A stretch of DNA of 64,000 nt from Kitasatospora setae KM-6054 (GTDB lineage Bacteria > Actinomycetota > Actinomycetes > Streptomycetales > Streptomycetaceae). Positions 53,050 through 61,477 of this stretch are shown here, in pieces (the first letter of the stretch is position 1; each line of letters opens with the position of its first letter). The notes below the pieces were generated by a model, which was not told where the DNA came from, ran no database searches, and was given only the letters and a program-made list of their open reading frames with translations. The stretch lies in the NCBI RefSeq assembly GCF_000269985.1, contig NC_016109.1, forward strand, positions 3,844,001 to 3,908,000. Direction: 5' to 3'. The translations under genes and the position numbers were made by a program.

Positions 53050-54086
53050 GAGGCACTCCCTCCGGCGGCCACGGTCTGGGCGGGGAAGTGCTTCTCGGCC
53101 CAGTCGAGGGTCTGGCGCAGGCCGTCGCGCAGGTGCGTGGTGGGCTCCCAGTCGAGGTGGGCGCGGGCGGCGGTGATGTCGGGGCAGCGGCGCTTGGGGT
53201 CGTCGGCGGGCAGCGGGACGAAGGTGATGGCGGAGGCGGAGCCGGTCATCGTCCGGATCTCCTCGGCGAGTTGGAGCATCGTGATCTCGTGCGGGTTACC
53301 GATGTTCACCGGACCGGCGTACTCGGCGGCGGTGGTGGCGAGCAGGCCCTCGACGGTGTCGGCCACGAAGCACAGGGACCGGGTCTGGCCGCCGTCGCCG
53401 GCCACAGTGATCGGCTCTCCGGCCAGCGCCTGCTGAATGAAGGCGGGCACCGCGCGGCCGTCGTCGGCGCGCATCCGCGGACCGTAGGTGTTGAAGATCC
53501 GCACGATGCGGGTGCGGGTGCCGCCGGTGCGGTGGAAGCAGGAGGTCAGGGCCTCGGCGTACCGCTTGGCCTCGTCGTAGACGCTGCGCGGGCCGATGGG
53601 GTTGACGTTGCCCCAGTACTGCTCGGGCTGCGGGTGGACGAGCGGGTCGCCGTACACCTCGGAGGTCGAAGCCAGCAGGAACCGGGCCCGCTTGGCCTCG
53701 GCCATCTCCAGGGCGTTGAGCGTGCCGATCGCGCCGACCTTCAGGGTGGCCAGCGGGTGACGGGCGTAGTCCAGCGGCGAGGCGGGCGAGGCGAGGTGGA
53801 AGACGAAGTCCACCGGACCGGCCACCGTGAAGGGCCGGGTCACGTCGTCGGCCTGGAAACGGAAGCCGTCGGCCGAGCGCAGGTGCGAGAGGTTGTCGAG
53901 GCGGCCGGTCAGCAGGTTGTCGATGCCGATCACGTTCGCGCCGAGGTCCAGCAGCCGCTCGCACAGGTGCGAGCCGATGAAGCCGGCGGCGCCGGTGACG
54001 ACGGCGGTGCGGCGGGCGAAGGCATCAGGTGCGGCGGCGGCCGCCGGACCCTTCGGGCGAGGCTGTTGTGCCTGCAGGCGTTGCAC
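53046..54086 (-). CDS. NAD-dependent epimerase, UDP-glucuronate decarboxylase-like
   Basis: 346 residues, extended [19 protein letters not shown] binds [23 protein letters not shown] and [20 protein letters not shown] carry the catalytic Ser and YxxxK and are close to the UDP-xylose synthase (UXS) signature, and [13 protein letters not shown] follows. It probably converts UDP-glucuronate to UDP-xylose or a 4-keto pentose. GTG at 54086 with GGAGG upstream. First large gene of the cargo operon; its promoter probably lies in the 54.09-54.51 kb gap shared with the divergent regulator. Confidence 0.87.
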   Translation of the reverse strand: MQRLQAQQPRPKGPAAAAAPDAFARRTAVVTGAAGFIGSHLCERLLDLGANVIGIDNLLTGRLDNLSHLRSADGFRFQADDVTRPFTVAGPVDFVFHLASPASPLDYARHPLATLKVGAIGTLNALEMAEAKRARFLLASTSEVYGDPLVHPQPEQYWGNVNPIGPRSVYDEAKRYAEALTSCFHRTGGTRTRIVRIFNTYGPRMRADDGRAVPAFIQQALAGEPITVAGDGGQTRSLCFVADTVEGLLATTAAEYAGPVNIGNPHEITMLQLAEEIRTMTGSASAITFVPLPADDPKRRCPDITAARAHLDWEPTTHLRDGLRQTLDWAEKHFPAQTVAAGGSAS

Positions 54087-54160
54087 GGTGCTTGTCCTCC
54101 AAGTCGCTTGGTGGGCAGCGGGGTTCGCGACGACCGTTGCGGCGGCGCGGGGCCCGGGCC

Positions 54161-54367
54161 TCAGGCGGTCGTGTCGTGGTCGGGAAGGGCCTGTGCGGGC
54201 GGTGCCGCGACCGGGTGATCGGCGCTCAACTGGTGATCGGCGGCGACCCCGAGCAATGCGAGCGTGACGAGGTGGCCCAGGCCCCACAGCACGGTGAGCG
54301 CTGTCCCCACCGGGTCGCGGTGATCGCCGCGGTGCCTGCCGTGATGGGGTCTCTCGACTGCCTCCAT
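54161..54367 (-). CDS. small single-pass membrane protein, hypothetical
   Basis: 68 residues with one hydrophobic helix ([20 protein letters not shown]) between a His/Arg-rich head and a Pro/Ala tail. The ATG at 54367 is preceded by GGGAGGAG, which favours a real gene. It is the first reading frame of the cargo operon, 74 bp before the epimerase gene. No family is recognised; it could anchor one of the glycosyltransferases. Confidence 0.5.
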   Translation of the reverse strand: MEAVERPHHGRHRGDHRDPVGTALTVLWGLGHLVTLALLGVAADHQLSADHPVAAPPAQALPDHDTTA

Positions 54368-54529
54368 GGCTCCTCCCATCGTCGTCTTCCGGGGCCGGGC
54401 GGCCGGTACAGCGTCGCCGCGCCGCAGCGCAACTCGGAACGTTTCTGGGGGGTTTCTCCTTGATGCGGCCCGAGCCACAGCGGGTAGCAGTACGCTCACC
54501 AACAGGGCATGAATCGCTGGGGGGTTGAG

Positions 54530-55876
54530 ATGAGCTCAGACGTTCTGGCAGTCCACCCGCTCACCCACCTGATGCGGTTACGCGGCTGGGGAAAGATCCA
54601 GTTCGCGCGCATGATGCGTGACCACGGCACCGCGCTGAAGATCCACCTGGCGACCAACCGGACGTTGGTGTGGAAGTGGGAGCAGGGCCAGGAACCCGAG
54701 CCTGACGCGCAGTACGTTCTGGCCAACCTCCTCGGCGTCAATCCCCGTACTCTGGTTGCCAATCCGTGGCCAGGGTGGCTCCCCGTCTGGGAGGTGACGG
54801 GCATCACGGCGCCGTGGACAAAGGCCGGTACCGTGGACGTACTGGTGGAACTGGTCAGGAGTGGTCATATGGATCGGCGGGGCTTTCTCACCATCACCGG
54901 GGCCGCGATGGCCACTGTCGCCGCGAGTTGGGCTTCCGCCTCACCGGCGTTCGCCTCCGCCCTGAACGGCGACCAGGTGACCGATGCCATGGTCGACACC
55001 CTCGAATCCCGGGTCGGCACCCTCCAGAGCCTGGACGCGCAGATGGGCGGCGCCCGCCTCATCGAGCAGGCCCGCGGCGACCTCGCCATCATCACTACCT
55101 TGCTCAAGCAGGGCCGCCACACGGACGCCGTCGAAGCCCGTCTGCTCGGGCTGGCCGCCCAGGTCAACTACATCGCCGGGTGGATGGCCTACGACAGCGG
55201 GCTCCGCTCCGCCGGCCAGCAGTACTACCTCGGCGCTCTTCGCGCTGCGAAGACCATCGGCGACGACGCGCTCGGAGGCTTCCTGCTCGCCGAGATGGGC
55301 GTGCACCTCTCCGACGCCGGCAACCCCGCCGAGCGCGTCGCCCAGGTCGAGACCGCGCTCGCCAACACCCCCGCGACGATGCAGCCCGGCGTCCGCAGCT
55401 ACCTCGAACTCCACCACGCCGAGAGCCTGTCCCGCGACGGGCAGCACCAGAAGGCCGGCTCCGCCCTCAACCGCGCCCACGACCTGTGGGCCCGCAACGG
55501 CGGCGACCGACTCCCGAGCTGGCTCTCCTGGTACGGCGACGCCCAACTCAGCTCCACCGAAGGCAAGATCATGCTCCGCGCGGGCCAGGTCGACCGTGCC
55601 ACCAGCGCCCTCGCTTCCTCCATCGACCACGCGGTCCCCCGCGACCAGGCCGTCCGCGCCGGACGCCTCGCCACCGCCCGCCTCGCCGGCAAGGACCTCG
55701 ACGGCGCCCTCGACGCCGCCAACCGCGGCCTCGGCCTCCTCGAAACCCAGGTCCACTCCGTACGCGCCGTCAACCGCCTCACCAAGTTCGACGGCTACCT
55801 CAAGCCGCACCGCGCCGAACCCGCCGTGGCCGACTTCCACGAACGTCTGCGCGCGCTGCCCGCCATGGCAGCCTGA
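54530..55876 (+). CDS. XRE-TPR transcriptional regulator with TTA codon
   Basis: 448 residues. An N-terminal helix-turn-helix ([19 protein letters not shown]... [24 protein letters not shown]) is followed by a linker with a Tat-like run ([20 protein letters not shown]), common in this actinomycete regulator family, and about 300 residues of TPR-like helices. Codon 17 (54578-54580) is TTA, so translation should need the bldA tRNA. The start at 54530 is used because GGGGGG precedes it and homologues begin similarly; ATG at 54509 is in frame. It is divergent from the cargo operon and is its probable regulator. Confidence 0.88.
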   Translation: MSSDVLAVHPLTHLMRLRGWGKIQFARMMRDHGTALKIHLATNRTLVWKWEQGQEPEPDAQYVLANLLGVNPRTLVANPWPGWLPVWEVTGITAPWTKAGTVDVLVELVRSGHMDRRGFLTITGAAMATVAASWASASPAFASALNGDQVTDAMVDTLESRVGTLQSLDAQMGGARLIEQARGDLAIITTLLKQGRHTDAVEARLLGLAAQVNYIAGWMAYDSGLRSAGQQYYLGALRAAKTIGDDALGGFLLAEMGVHLSDAGNPAERVAQVETALANTPATMQPGVRSYLELHHAESLSRDGQHQKAGSALNRAHDLWARNGGDRLPSWLSWYGDAQLSSTEGKIMLRAGQVDRATSALASSIDHAVPRDQAVRAGRLATARLAGKDLDGALDAANRGLGLLETQVHSVRAVNRLTKFDGYLKPHRAEPAVADFHERLRALPAMAA

Positions 55877-55907
55877 GCACCGACCGAGCCGGAGAGAGAG
55901 CCCACCC

Positions 55908-56522
55908 ATGGGCGAGCGAGCCGTAGCGTACGTGCGCAGTCTGGGCATCAGCGACGAACAGGCCGAGCGGGTTTTCCTCCTGCTCGCCCAGCGCACCCAG
56001 TACGACGATCCCAAGGACTCCCGGGACACCCCCATGGGAATCCTGCTGAACGCGGTCGACGTCCCGCGCTTCGCCGCACACCTCGGGCTGCTGTCCGAGG
56101 AATTCTGCCAGCAGCTACGCGGCCTCAAGCAGCTCGTCAGAATGGACGTCCTCGAGCACAGGGACGGAAGCTGGGAGATCGTCTACGGGCCCTCGTACAC
56201 CGACCACGCGCCGCGCGCACCCCGCGCGGCGACCGTCACCGACCAGAACGTCTGCGGAATCCACGCCTTCTTCATGCCCGGCTGGGACAAGTACAGCACT
56301 TGGGGCCGCGACCAGATGATGGGCTGCCTGTACGCCCAGATCATCCACAACAACGACGACCAGGACGCCGAACCCCGGATCTGGATCACCCCGCCCAGGT
56401 ACGCCCCGCAGACGATCGACGAGCTTGCTCGGCATGTCACCGACGCTCTCAACCCGTACCAGGCCGTCCCGCTGCCGGTGGACCTCGTCAAGAAGTGGCT
56501 GACCGAGGAGCCTCTGGGTTAG
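55908..56522 (+). CDS. hypothetical 204-aa protein
   Basis: 204 residues, soluble. It starts MGERAVAYVRSLGISDEQAE, with a helical first half that may be a small winged helix (LLLAQRTQYDDP, LKQLVRMDVLEHRDGSWEI). The second half is mixed, with GIHAFFMPGWDKYSTWGRDQ, IIHNNDDQDAEPRIWITPPRY and a closing helix. No family is recognised. It starts 32 bp after the regulator stop, with GGAGAGAG upstream, so the two are probably co-transcribed, and it may be a co-regulator or sensor partner. Confidence 0.72.
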   Translation: MGERAVAYVRSLGISDEQAERVFLLLAQRTQYDDPKDSRDTPMGILLNAVDVPRFAAHLGLLSEEFCQQLRGLKQLVRMDVLEHRDGSWEIVYGPSYTDHAPRAPRAATVTDQNVCGIHAFFMPGWDKYSTWGRDQMMGCLYAQIIHNNDDQDAEPRIWITPPRYAPQTIDELARHVTDALNPYQAVPLPVDLVKKWLTEEPLG

Positions 56523-56742
56523 CAAGCCCGGCCTGCGAGCAGTGCCGAGAAGAGGACCGCTGTCCTGGGTCGGACGCAGGAGCGACCCGGATCGGCGGCA
56601 CGGCACGCGCCACTAACGTTCGTGGCATGCACCATGTCCACCGCTTCTCATTCTCACTGGATAGCCAGGACGCCCACACCTGTCAGTAGCTCCCAGTACA
56701 TTCCCCTTGGCTATCCGTCACATCTGGGAGGGGCAAGGACTG

Positions 56743-57456
56743 ATGGACAGGAAACCGCGCCGCAGTTACGGAAACGCTACTCTCGCTGGCCTCATGACCT
56801 TGGCCCGCGGCTGCTGCTACGCACCCGAGTGCGACATCCCCACCATCCGCATGATCAACGCCATCCCCGTCTTCAACTTGGAGATCGCACACATCCGAGC
56901 CTTCGAGGAAGGCGGTAAGCGCTACGACCCCACCTGGTCGATCGAGGAGCGCAACAGCTTCGCCAACCTGATCCTGCTGTGCTCCGCGCACCACAAGGTG
57001 GTCGACGGAGCCAACAGCGACAAGTACCCGATCAGCGTCCTGGAGAAGTGGAAGGCGGCTCGCGAGGCCGATGGCCTGGACGCTCTGGCGGGTCTGAGCA
57101 ACGTCACCGAGAGCAAGCTCAGCGAGATGATCGCCACCGCTCAAAGCGAACTGCTCGACCGCGTCGGGCCCGCCTTGGAGGAGTTCGGCAAGACCGCCCC
57201 CGAGCTGGCGGCCCTTCTCAAGCTCCTCCTCGCCGAGCTGGCGGACCCCCGCGTCCACGGCTTCGGACTTCCCGAGGAACTGGTCCGGATGCTGTACAGC
57301 AGCTCACGAACCTTCGCTGGCCTGGAGGGCACCGCCAAAGAACTGACCGTGGCCGCCAACCGGCTCGGCAACATCGAGGGCCTGGCGATCAAACTCAAGC
57401 AAGCCGCGAACGCGGCCAACACAGCCGCAAGCAGGCTGGCCGACGCACGCTACTGA
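56743..57456 (+). CDS. HNH-domain protein with helical tail
   Basis: 237 residues. The HNH region has GCCYAPECDIPTIRM (zinc cysteines), NLEIAHIRAFEEGG (first His), ERNSFANLILLCSAHHKVVDG (Asn and last His pair). The C-terminal 130 residues are helical (ESKLSEMIATAQSELLDRV, KLLLAELADP, AIKLKQAANAANTAASRL). It could nick or cut DNA, perhaps in defence or in element biology. ATG at 56743 with GGAGGGG and AAGGA upstream is preferred to a TTG at 56707. It is the last gene before the right end of the element. Confidence 0.82.
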   Translation: MDRKPRRSYGNATLAGLMTLARGCCYAPECDIPTIRMINAIPVFNLEIAHIRAFEEGGKRYDPTWSIEERNSFANLILLCSAHHKVVDGANSDKYPISVLEKWKAAREADGLDALAGLSNVTESKLSEMIATAQSELLDRVGPALEEFGKTAPELAALLKLLLAELADPRVHGFGLPEELVRMLYSSSRTFAGLEGTAKELTVAANRLGNIEGLAIKLKQAANAANTAASRLADARY

Positions 57457-57784
57457 AGCAACACCCGGCCACAGTGAGGCGGGCAAGGACCCCTGCAGCA
57501 CAACGTGGCGAACACGGCCGCTGCGTTGTGGTGCGCCACACCAGCGTCGGGGCCGGCGAGACGGCACCGGTGCCGGAGATGCCGGCACGCCAACTCGACT
57601 CAGGGCTGTGTCCGAGCCCACCCGAAGGGCGAGGGCGTTCATCACATGATCCGCATCACATCTTGCGCTCCTCGTGCACCAATAAAAGCGACACCGGGTC
57701 AGCTAGCCTGTGCTAGCGAGGTTTTGCCGCGTTCGCCCGGCCAATGCGACACGACTGTGCGGGACACGGGGTTTGTCGGAACAA
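57457..57784 (+). other. gene-free right end of mobile element
   Basis: 328 bp with no convincing gene. It includes an inverted repeat GCTAGC-CTGT-GCTAGC at 57702-57717 and, near the tip, GCGACACGACTGTGCGGGACAC followed by GTTTGTCGGAACAA, which mirrors the left-end sequences in the opposite direction. These may be recombinase arm sites. Plus-strand AATAAAAG near 57681 is AT-rich for this genome. Confidence 0.5.
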
Positions 57785-59516
57785 CGTCGGCCAGGACGGC
57801 GCCGAGGCCAAGCCGGCCCAGGGCGTCCAGCCAGGCCAGTCCGCGTTCCTGGTAGGGGCGGAGGGTGCCGGTGAAGCCGGGCGGGGGCGGGGTGCGGCGG
57901 GCGCCGGGGAGGCGGCCGAGGCGGCCGGCCAGCAGGTCGCCGAGCGGGCCGTCGGCGTGCACGGCGGTGACCGGGAGGCCGTCGACCACGGCGCCGTCGG
58001 TGGCGGCGAGGCGGAGCAGCGCGGCGGCGTCCAGCGCCGGGTCGTCACGGCGGGCGGCGAGGAAGCGCAGGGCGGCGGCGAGCTGCCCGGCGTCCACCTC
58101 GATCCACTGGCCGCGGAACCGGACCAGGCCCGCCTGGGCGGCCGCGATCTCCGCCAACTCGGCCGCGCTGAGCGGCTGTTCGCCGATCGCGAGCTGCCAG
58201 CGGAAGTCCAGCACGGCGTCCCGGTCGGCCTGCGCGGCGCGGCGGACCGAGCCGGGGGCGGGGGCGGTGCGGCCGGTGGCGGCGAGGCCGAGCCGGGGGC
58301 GGCGCTGCCACCAGGCGGGCAGCAGGACGCCGTGCCCGGCGGCGGCGAGCGCGGGGGCGGTGTCGCGCAGGAAGGCGAGCGCGCCGGCCCGGTCGAGGTC
58401 GAGCCCGGTGGGGCGGGTGCGGTGCAGGGCGGCCCGCAGGGCGGGGAACAGCCGGGCGGCGCGGTCGAGTTCGGCCAGGTAGGCGGCGGCGGGGTCGGTG
58501 ACCGTCCGGGCCAGGGCGGCGGACCCGGGCCCGGTGGACCAGAGTTCGGCGGCGGGCAGCAGCAGCGAGGGCCGGTCGGCCGGGCCGAGCAGCACGTCGA
58601 GCCGCCAGGTCTCGGCCACGGCGGTGGCGTCCGGGTCGTCGGCGGCGGTGCCGAGCGGCTCGGTCAGCCGGAAGGCGAGCCGGACCGCTCCGGCCGGGGC
58701 GGTGCCGGCCGTGCCGGCGGCGAGCCGGGCGAGCAGCGCGGGCTCGGGCGGGGCGGGCAGCCGGGCGTCCGGGCCGCGCAGCGCGGCGAGCCAGGCCGGG
58801 GCGGTGGCGGGCGGCGGCGGGGCGTCGGCCAGCGCGGTGCGGGTCTCGTGGTCGGTGAGCGCGTCCAGCACGGTGGCGAACAGGGCGCCCGCGGTGGGCT
58901 CGTACCCCTGCTCGGCGCGGGCGGCCGGCGGGCAGCCGGCCGCCAGCGCGAGCGCCTCCCGGTGCGCGGACGGGTCGTGCGCGGGCCGCCAGCGGGCCGC
59001 CCAGCCGGCGGGCTCCGGCACCAGCGCGGGCAGCACCCGGCCGCGCCCGGCCAGCCGCCAGGCCAGGTCGTGCACGCCGGTCAGCCAGCGCAGCGACGCC
59101 CCGTACGCGAGCTCGGCCGTCCGGCCGTCCGGCAGGTCGACGGTGGTGCCGGGCCAGTACGGGTCGAACAGCTCGCCGAGCAGTTGCGCGGCCTCCGCCA
59201 GGCCGAACAGCAACGCGGGCACCCGCCAGGGCCGCAGCGCCTGGCCCTTCGCGGTGGAGCCCACCGGCAGGTCGGGCGAGGGCGTCGGCCGGGCGCCGAG
59301 CGTCGGCAGCCGCAGCGTCAGCCACCGCTCGTCGCCCCGCTCGGCCAGCCAGGCCGGGCCGGGCCCGACCGCGGCGAGCAGCTGCGCCACCCGCGCCGCC
59401 GGGCAGGCGAACGGGTGCCGCGCGCCCTCCACCGCCCGGCCGCGGAACGCCTCGGCGTCCTCCGCCCACACGCCGAGCCGCGCGTCGGCCCGCCACTGGG
59501 CGTGCAGGACGTACAT
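57699..59516 (-). pseudogene. SNF2-family helicase, 5' part (split by mobile element)
   Basis: Native codons run from ATG at 59516 to the junction near 57790 and end GTLRPYQERGLAWLDALGRLGLGAVLAD, just before the P-loop. About 29 more codons of element sequence are then read (VVPTNPVSRTVVSHW...) to a stop at 57699. The protein is the N-terminal accessory region (SNF2 helicase-associated) without any ATPase motif: MYVLHAQWRADARLGVWAED, and LDFRWQLAIGEQPLSAAELAEIAAAQAGLVRFRGQWIEVD. The ATPase half is at 36796-38129. It lies 126 bp after the VWA-protein gene and was probably the third gene of that operon. Confidence 0.93.
57785..57790. repeat. right 6-bp target/core repeat (att junction)
   Basis: CGTCGG, the right copy of the core. 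Joined ends would read GTCGGAACAA-CGTCGG-TTGTCTCGAC: two imperfect 10-bp inverted arms around a 6-bp spacer, the normal plan of a tyrosine-recombinase crossover site. Confidence 0.85.
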
Positions 59517-59641
59517 CGGACCTCCGGGCGGGGGTGGGACGGTGCGGGGGCCTTCCAGGGTAGGTCGGCCCGCCGACAGGCCCGGGCCGGGCGGGCGGCG
59601 CGGGGCCGCCGGCAGGCCCTGCGCGCTCCTCGGCCGGGCCC

Positions 59642-61477
59642 TCAGCTGACGTGGAACACCGGTCCGCGCGGGGTGAACGGCAGGGTCGCGCCGCGCGGGA
59701 CGAGGTAGGCGTGTTCGCGGTGGGGGACGCGCAGGTGGTCGCAGTAGGTGTCGGTGATGACCAGCAGCGGCGCGGCGGCGGGGAAGTCGGGGGCGCGGGC
59801 GAGCAGGTCGACGCCGGGTTGCAGGACGGTGCCGCCGCGGCCGCGGACCCGGACCCGGCCGGCGAGTTCGGCGACCGGCAGGTAGCCGGCGTCGTGCGGC
59901 GCGGCGTCGCAGAAGACGACCCGGGCGGCGGGGACGTCGCGGGCGGCGGCGTAGGAGGCGATCGCACCGAGCGCCTTGCCGAGCAGGACGCGGTCCATCG
60001 AGCCGGAGGTGTCGAGCAGCACGCCGAAGGTGTGGCGCGGGGTCTCCTCGTACGGGTGGTGCCGGCCGGCCCGCGGGATGTCGGGGCTGGCGGACTGGCG
60101 GCGGGAGGGGCGGGCGTAGGAGCGCAGCGGTTCGGGGCGGGGGACGTGCTCGTCGAACCAGCGGGCGAGCCGGGCGTCCCAGGACAGCGGGGGCTGGGAG
60201 AGGGCGCGGATCTCCTCGACCAGGCCGGCCGGGAGCCGGCCGCGGTCGCGGACGTGCAGGTCGAAGCCCTGCTGGAGGCCGCGCCGGTAGAAGTCGTCGA
60301 GGTCGACGTAGCCGCGGGAGCCGTCGCGGGGCAGCGGTTCGCCGAGGATGTCGCCGAGGCCCTTGCCGCGCAGGGTGGCGAGGCGGCGCAGGCGGCGCTG
60401 GTCGCGGGCGATCCGGTCGTAGACCTCCTCGGCGGAGAGGCCGCGCAGGTCGGGGTCGTGCAGCAGCCCCTCGGGCATCTCGCCGACGCCCATCTCCAGC
60501 AGCCAGCCGTTGGTGACGTAGTCGGCGGCGACGTTGAAGAGGTACGGGTCGCGGCCGCCGGCCCGGTCGCCGTGGCGGAGGGCGGCGTGCAGCATCTCGT
60601 GGGCCAGGACGAAGCGCCACTCCTCGTCGGTGTGGTGGCGCAGCGGGTTGAGGTAGATCTCGCCGGCCGCGGCGTTGACGGCGGCGACGGTGATGCCGTG
60701 GGCGCGGGCGAGTTCGGCGTCGGCGACGAGGGTGAGTCCGGCGGCGAGGCCGCCGAGCAGGGGGTAGCTGGAGACGAACCAGCCGAGGGCGCGCTCCCAG
60801 GGGCGCTGCGGGAGACGGGCGCCGCCGAGGGTCTCGCGGCGGCCGGCCGCGACGTCCATGGCGGCGGAGACGGTGCGGGTGAGGGCGTGGGCGAAGGCGA
60901 GCGTCCAGTCCTCGGGGTCCTCGGTGGCGGTCCACGGTTCGAGGCGCTGGTCGGGGCGGTCGCCGCCGGTGCCGTGGGTCCGGTGGGCGGGCGGGACGCC
61001 GTCGCGGCGCCAGCGGGCGGCGAGCTCCTCCTCGTCGCCGCCGGGCCAGCCGGGGGGCAGGTCGCCGGGGGCGCGGCCGATCGGGAAGGTGTGCAGGAAG
61101 CGGTCGACGACGGCGCAGCGGGCGGCGAGGTCGGCCTCGTCGGGTTGGGCGCGGGGGCCGCGCCGGGCCGGGAGGTGGCCGAAGCCGAGGTGCAGCAGGG
61201 CGTGGGCGAGGGCGCGGGCCCACTCCTCGGGTTCGGCGCGGCGCCGCCGGTTGTGGTGCAGGGTGCCGTCCGAGTCGGCGACCACCCAGCCGGTGGCGGG
61301 GTGCAGCGGGCAGTCGTCGTCCTCCCGCGCGCAGAGCCGGGCGGGGACGGCGGCGAGCGCCGGGTTGCCGCGCACCCGGGCCAGCCCCTCGGCGAACGCG
61401 GCCTTGACCGGGTCGACCCGCTCGGGCCCGGCCCCCGCGCCGTTCTTGGCCCCCGCGCCGGGGCGGCGGCCGCTCAC
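59642..61477 (-). CDS. zincin/VWA-domain protein (DUF2201-like)
   Basis: 611 residues. A putative metallopeptidase domain (DUF2201_N-like) contains EWRFVLAHEMLHAALRHGDR (HExxH). LFNVAADYVTNGWLLEMG follows. The C-terminal domain is a VWA fold with MIDAS FGVLLDTSGSMD and later LLVITDTYCD. An additional HALLHLGFGH sequence near residue 90 recalls a second, degenerate zincin site. Such proteins work with MoxR ATPases. GTG at 61477 overlaps the MoxR stop (GTGA). It is the middle gene of the MoxR-VWA-SNF2 operon. Confidence 0.87.
   Translation of the reverse strand: MSGRRPGAGAKNGAGAGPERVDPVKAAFAEGLARVRGNPALAAVPARLCAREDDDCPLHPATGWVVADSDGTLHHNRRRRAEPEEWARALAHALLHLGFGHLPARRGPRAQPDEADLAARCAVVDRFLHTFPIGRAPGDLPPGWPGGDEEELAARWRRDGVPPAHRTHGTGGDRPDQRLEPWTATEDPEDWTLAFAHALTRTVSAAMDVAAGRRETLGGARLPQRPWERALGWFVSSYPLLGGLAAGLTLVADAELARAHGITVAAVNAAAGEIYLNPLRHHTDEEWRFVLAHEMLHAALRHGDRAGGRDPYLFNVAADYVTNGWLLEMGVGEMPEGLLHDPDLRGLSAEEVYDRIARDQRRLRRLATLRGKGLGDILGEPLPRDGSRGYVDLDDFYRRGLQQGFDLHVRDRGRLPAGLVEEIRALSQPPLSWDARLARWFDEHVPRPEPLRSYARPSRRQSASPDIPRAGRHHPYEETPRHTFGVLLDTSGSMDRVLLGKALGAIASYAAARDVPAARVVFCDAAPHDAGYLPVAELAGRVRVRGRGGTVLQPGVDLLARAPDFPAAAPLLVITDTYCDHLRVPHREHAYLVPRGATLPFTPRGPVFHVS

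Larger units (their letters stand above)
38124..57790 (+). mobile_element. 19.66-kb trio-recombinase transposon (Tn554/RIT-like) with biosynthetic cargo
   Basis: The element interrupts a SNF2 helicase gene and is bounded by a 6-bp direct repeat CGTCGG (38124-38129 and 57785-57790). Removing one repeat plus the element (19,661 bp) restores the helicase frame exactly. The left end carries three tyrosine recombinases with overlapping stop/start codons and a small coiled-coil gene, the arrangement of Tn554 (TnpA/B/C) and RIT elements. Cargo covers 44.2-57.5 kb: DUF3046, membrane GIY-YIG nuclease, sugar/cyclitol operon, XRE-TPR regulator, HNH protein. No conjugation, phage or replication genes are visible, so it appears to be a transposon rather than an ICE or prophage. 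Confidence 0.93.

Noticed and set aside
38124..57790. Interpretation as an integrative conjugative element or prophage
   Set aside because: No conjugation ATPase, relaxase, replication, capsid or portal genes are visible; the recombinase trio and exact 6-bp junction fit a transposon.
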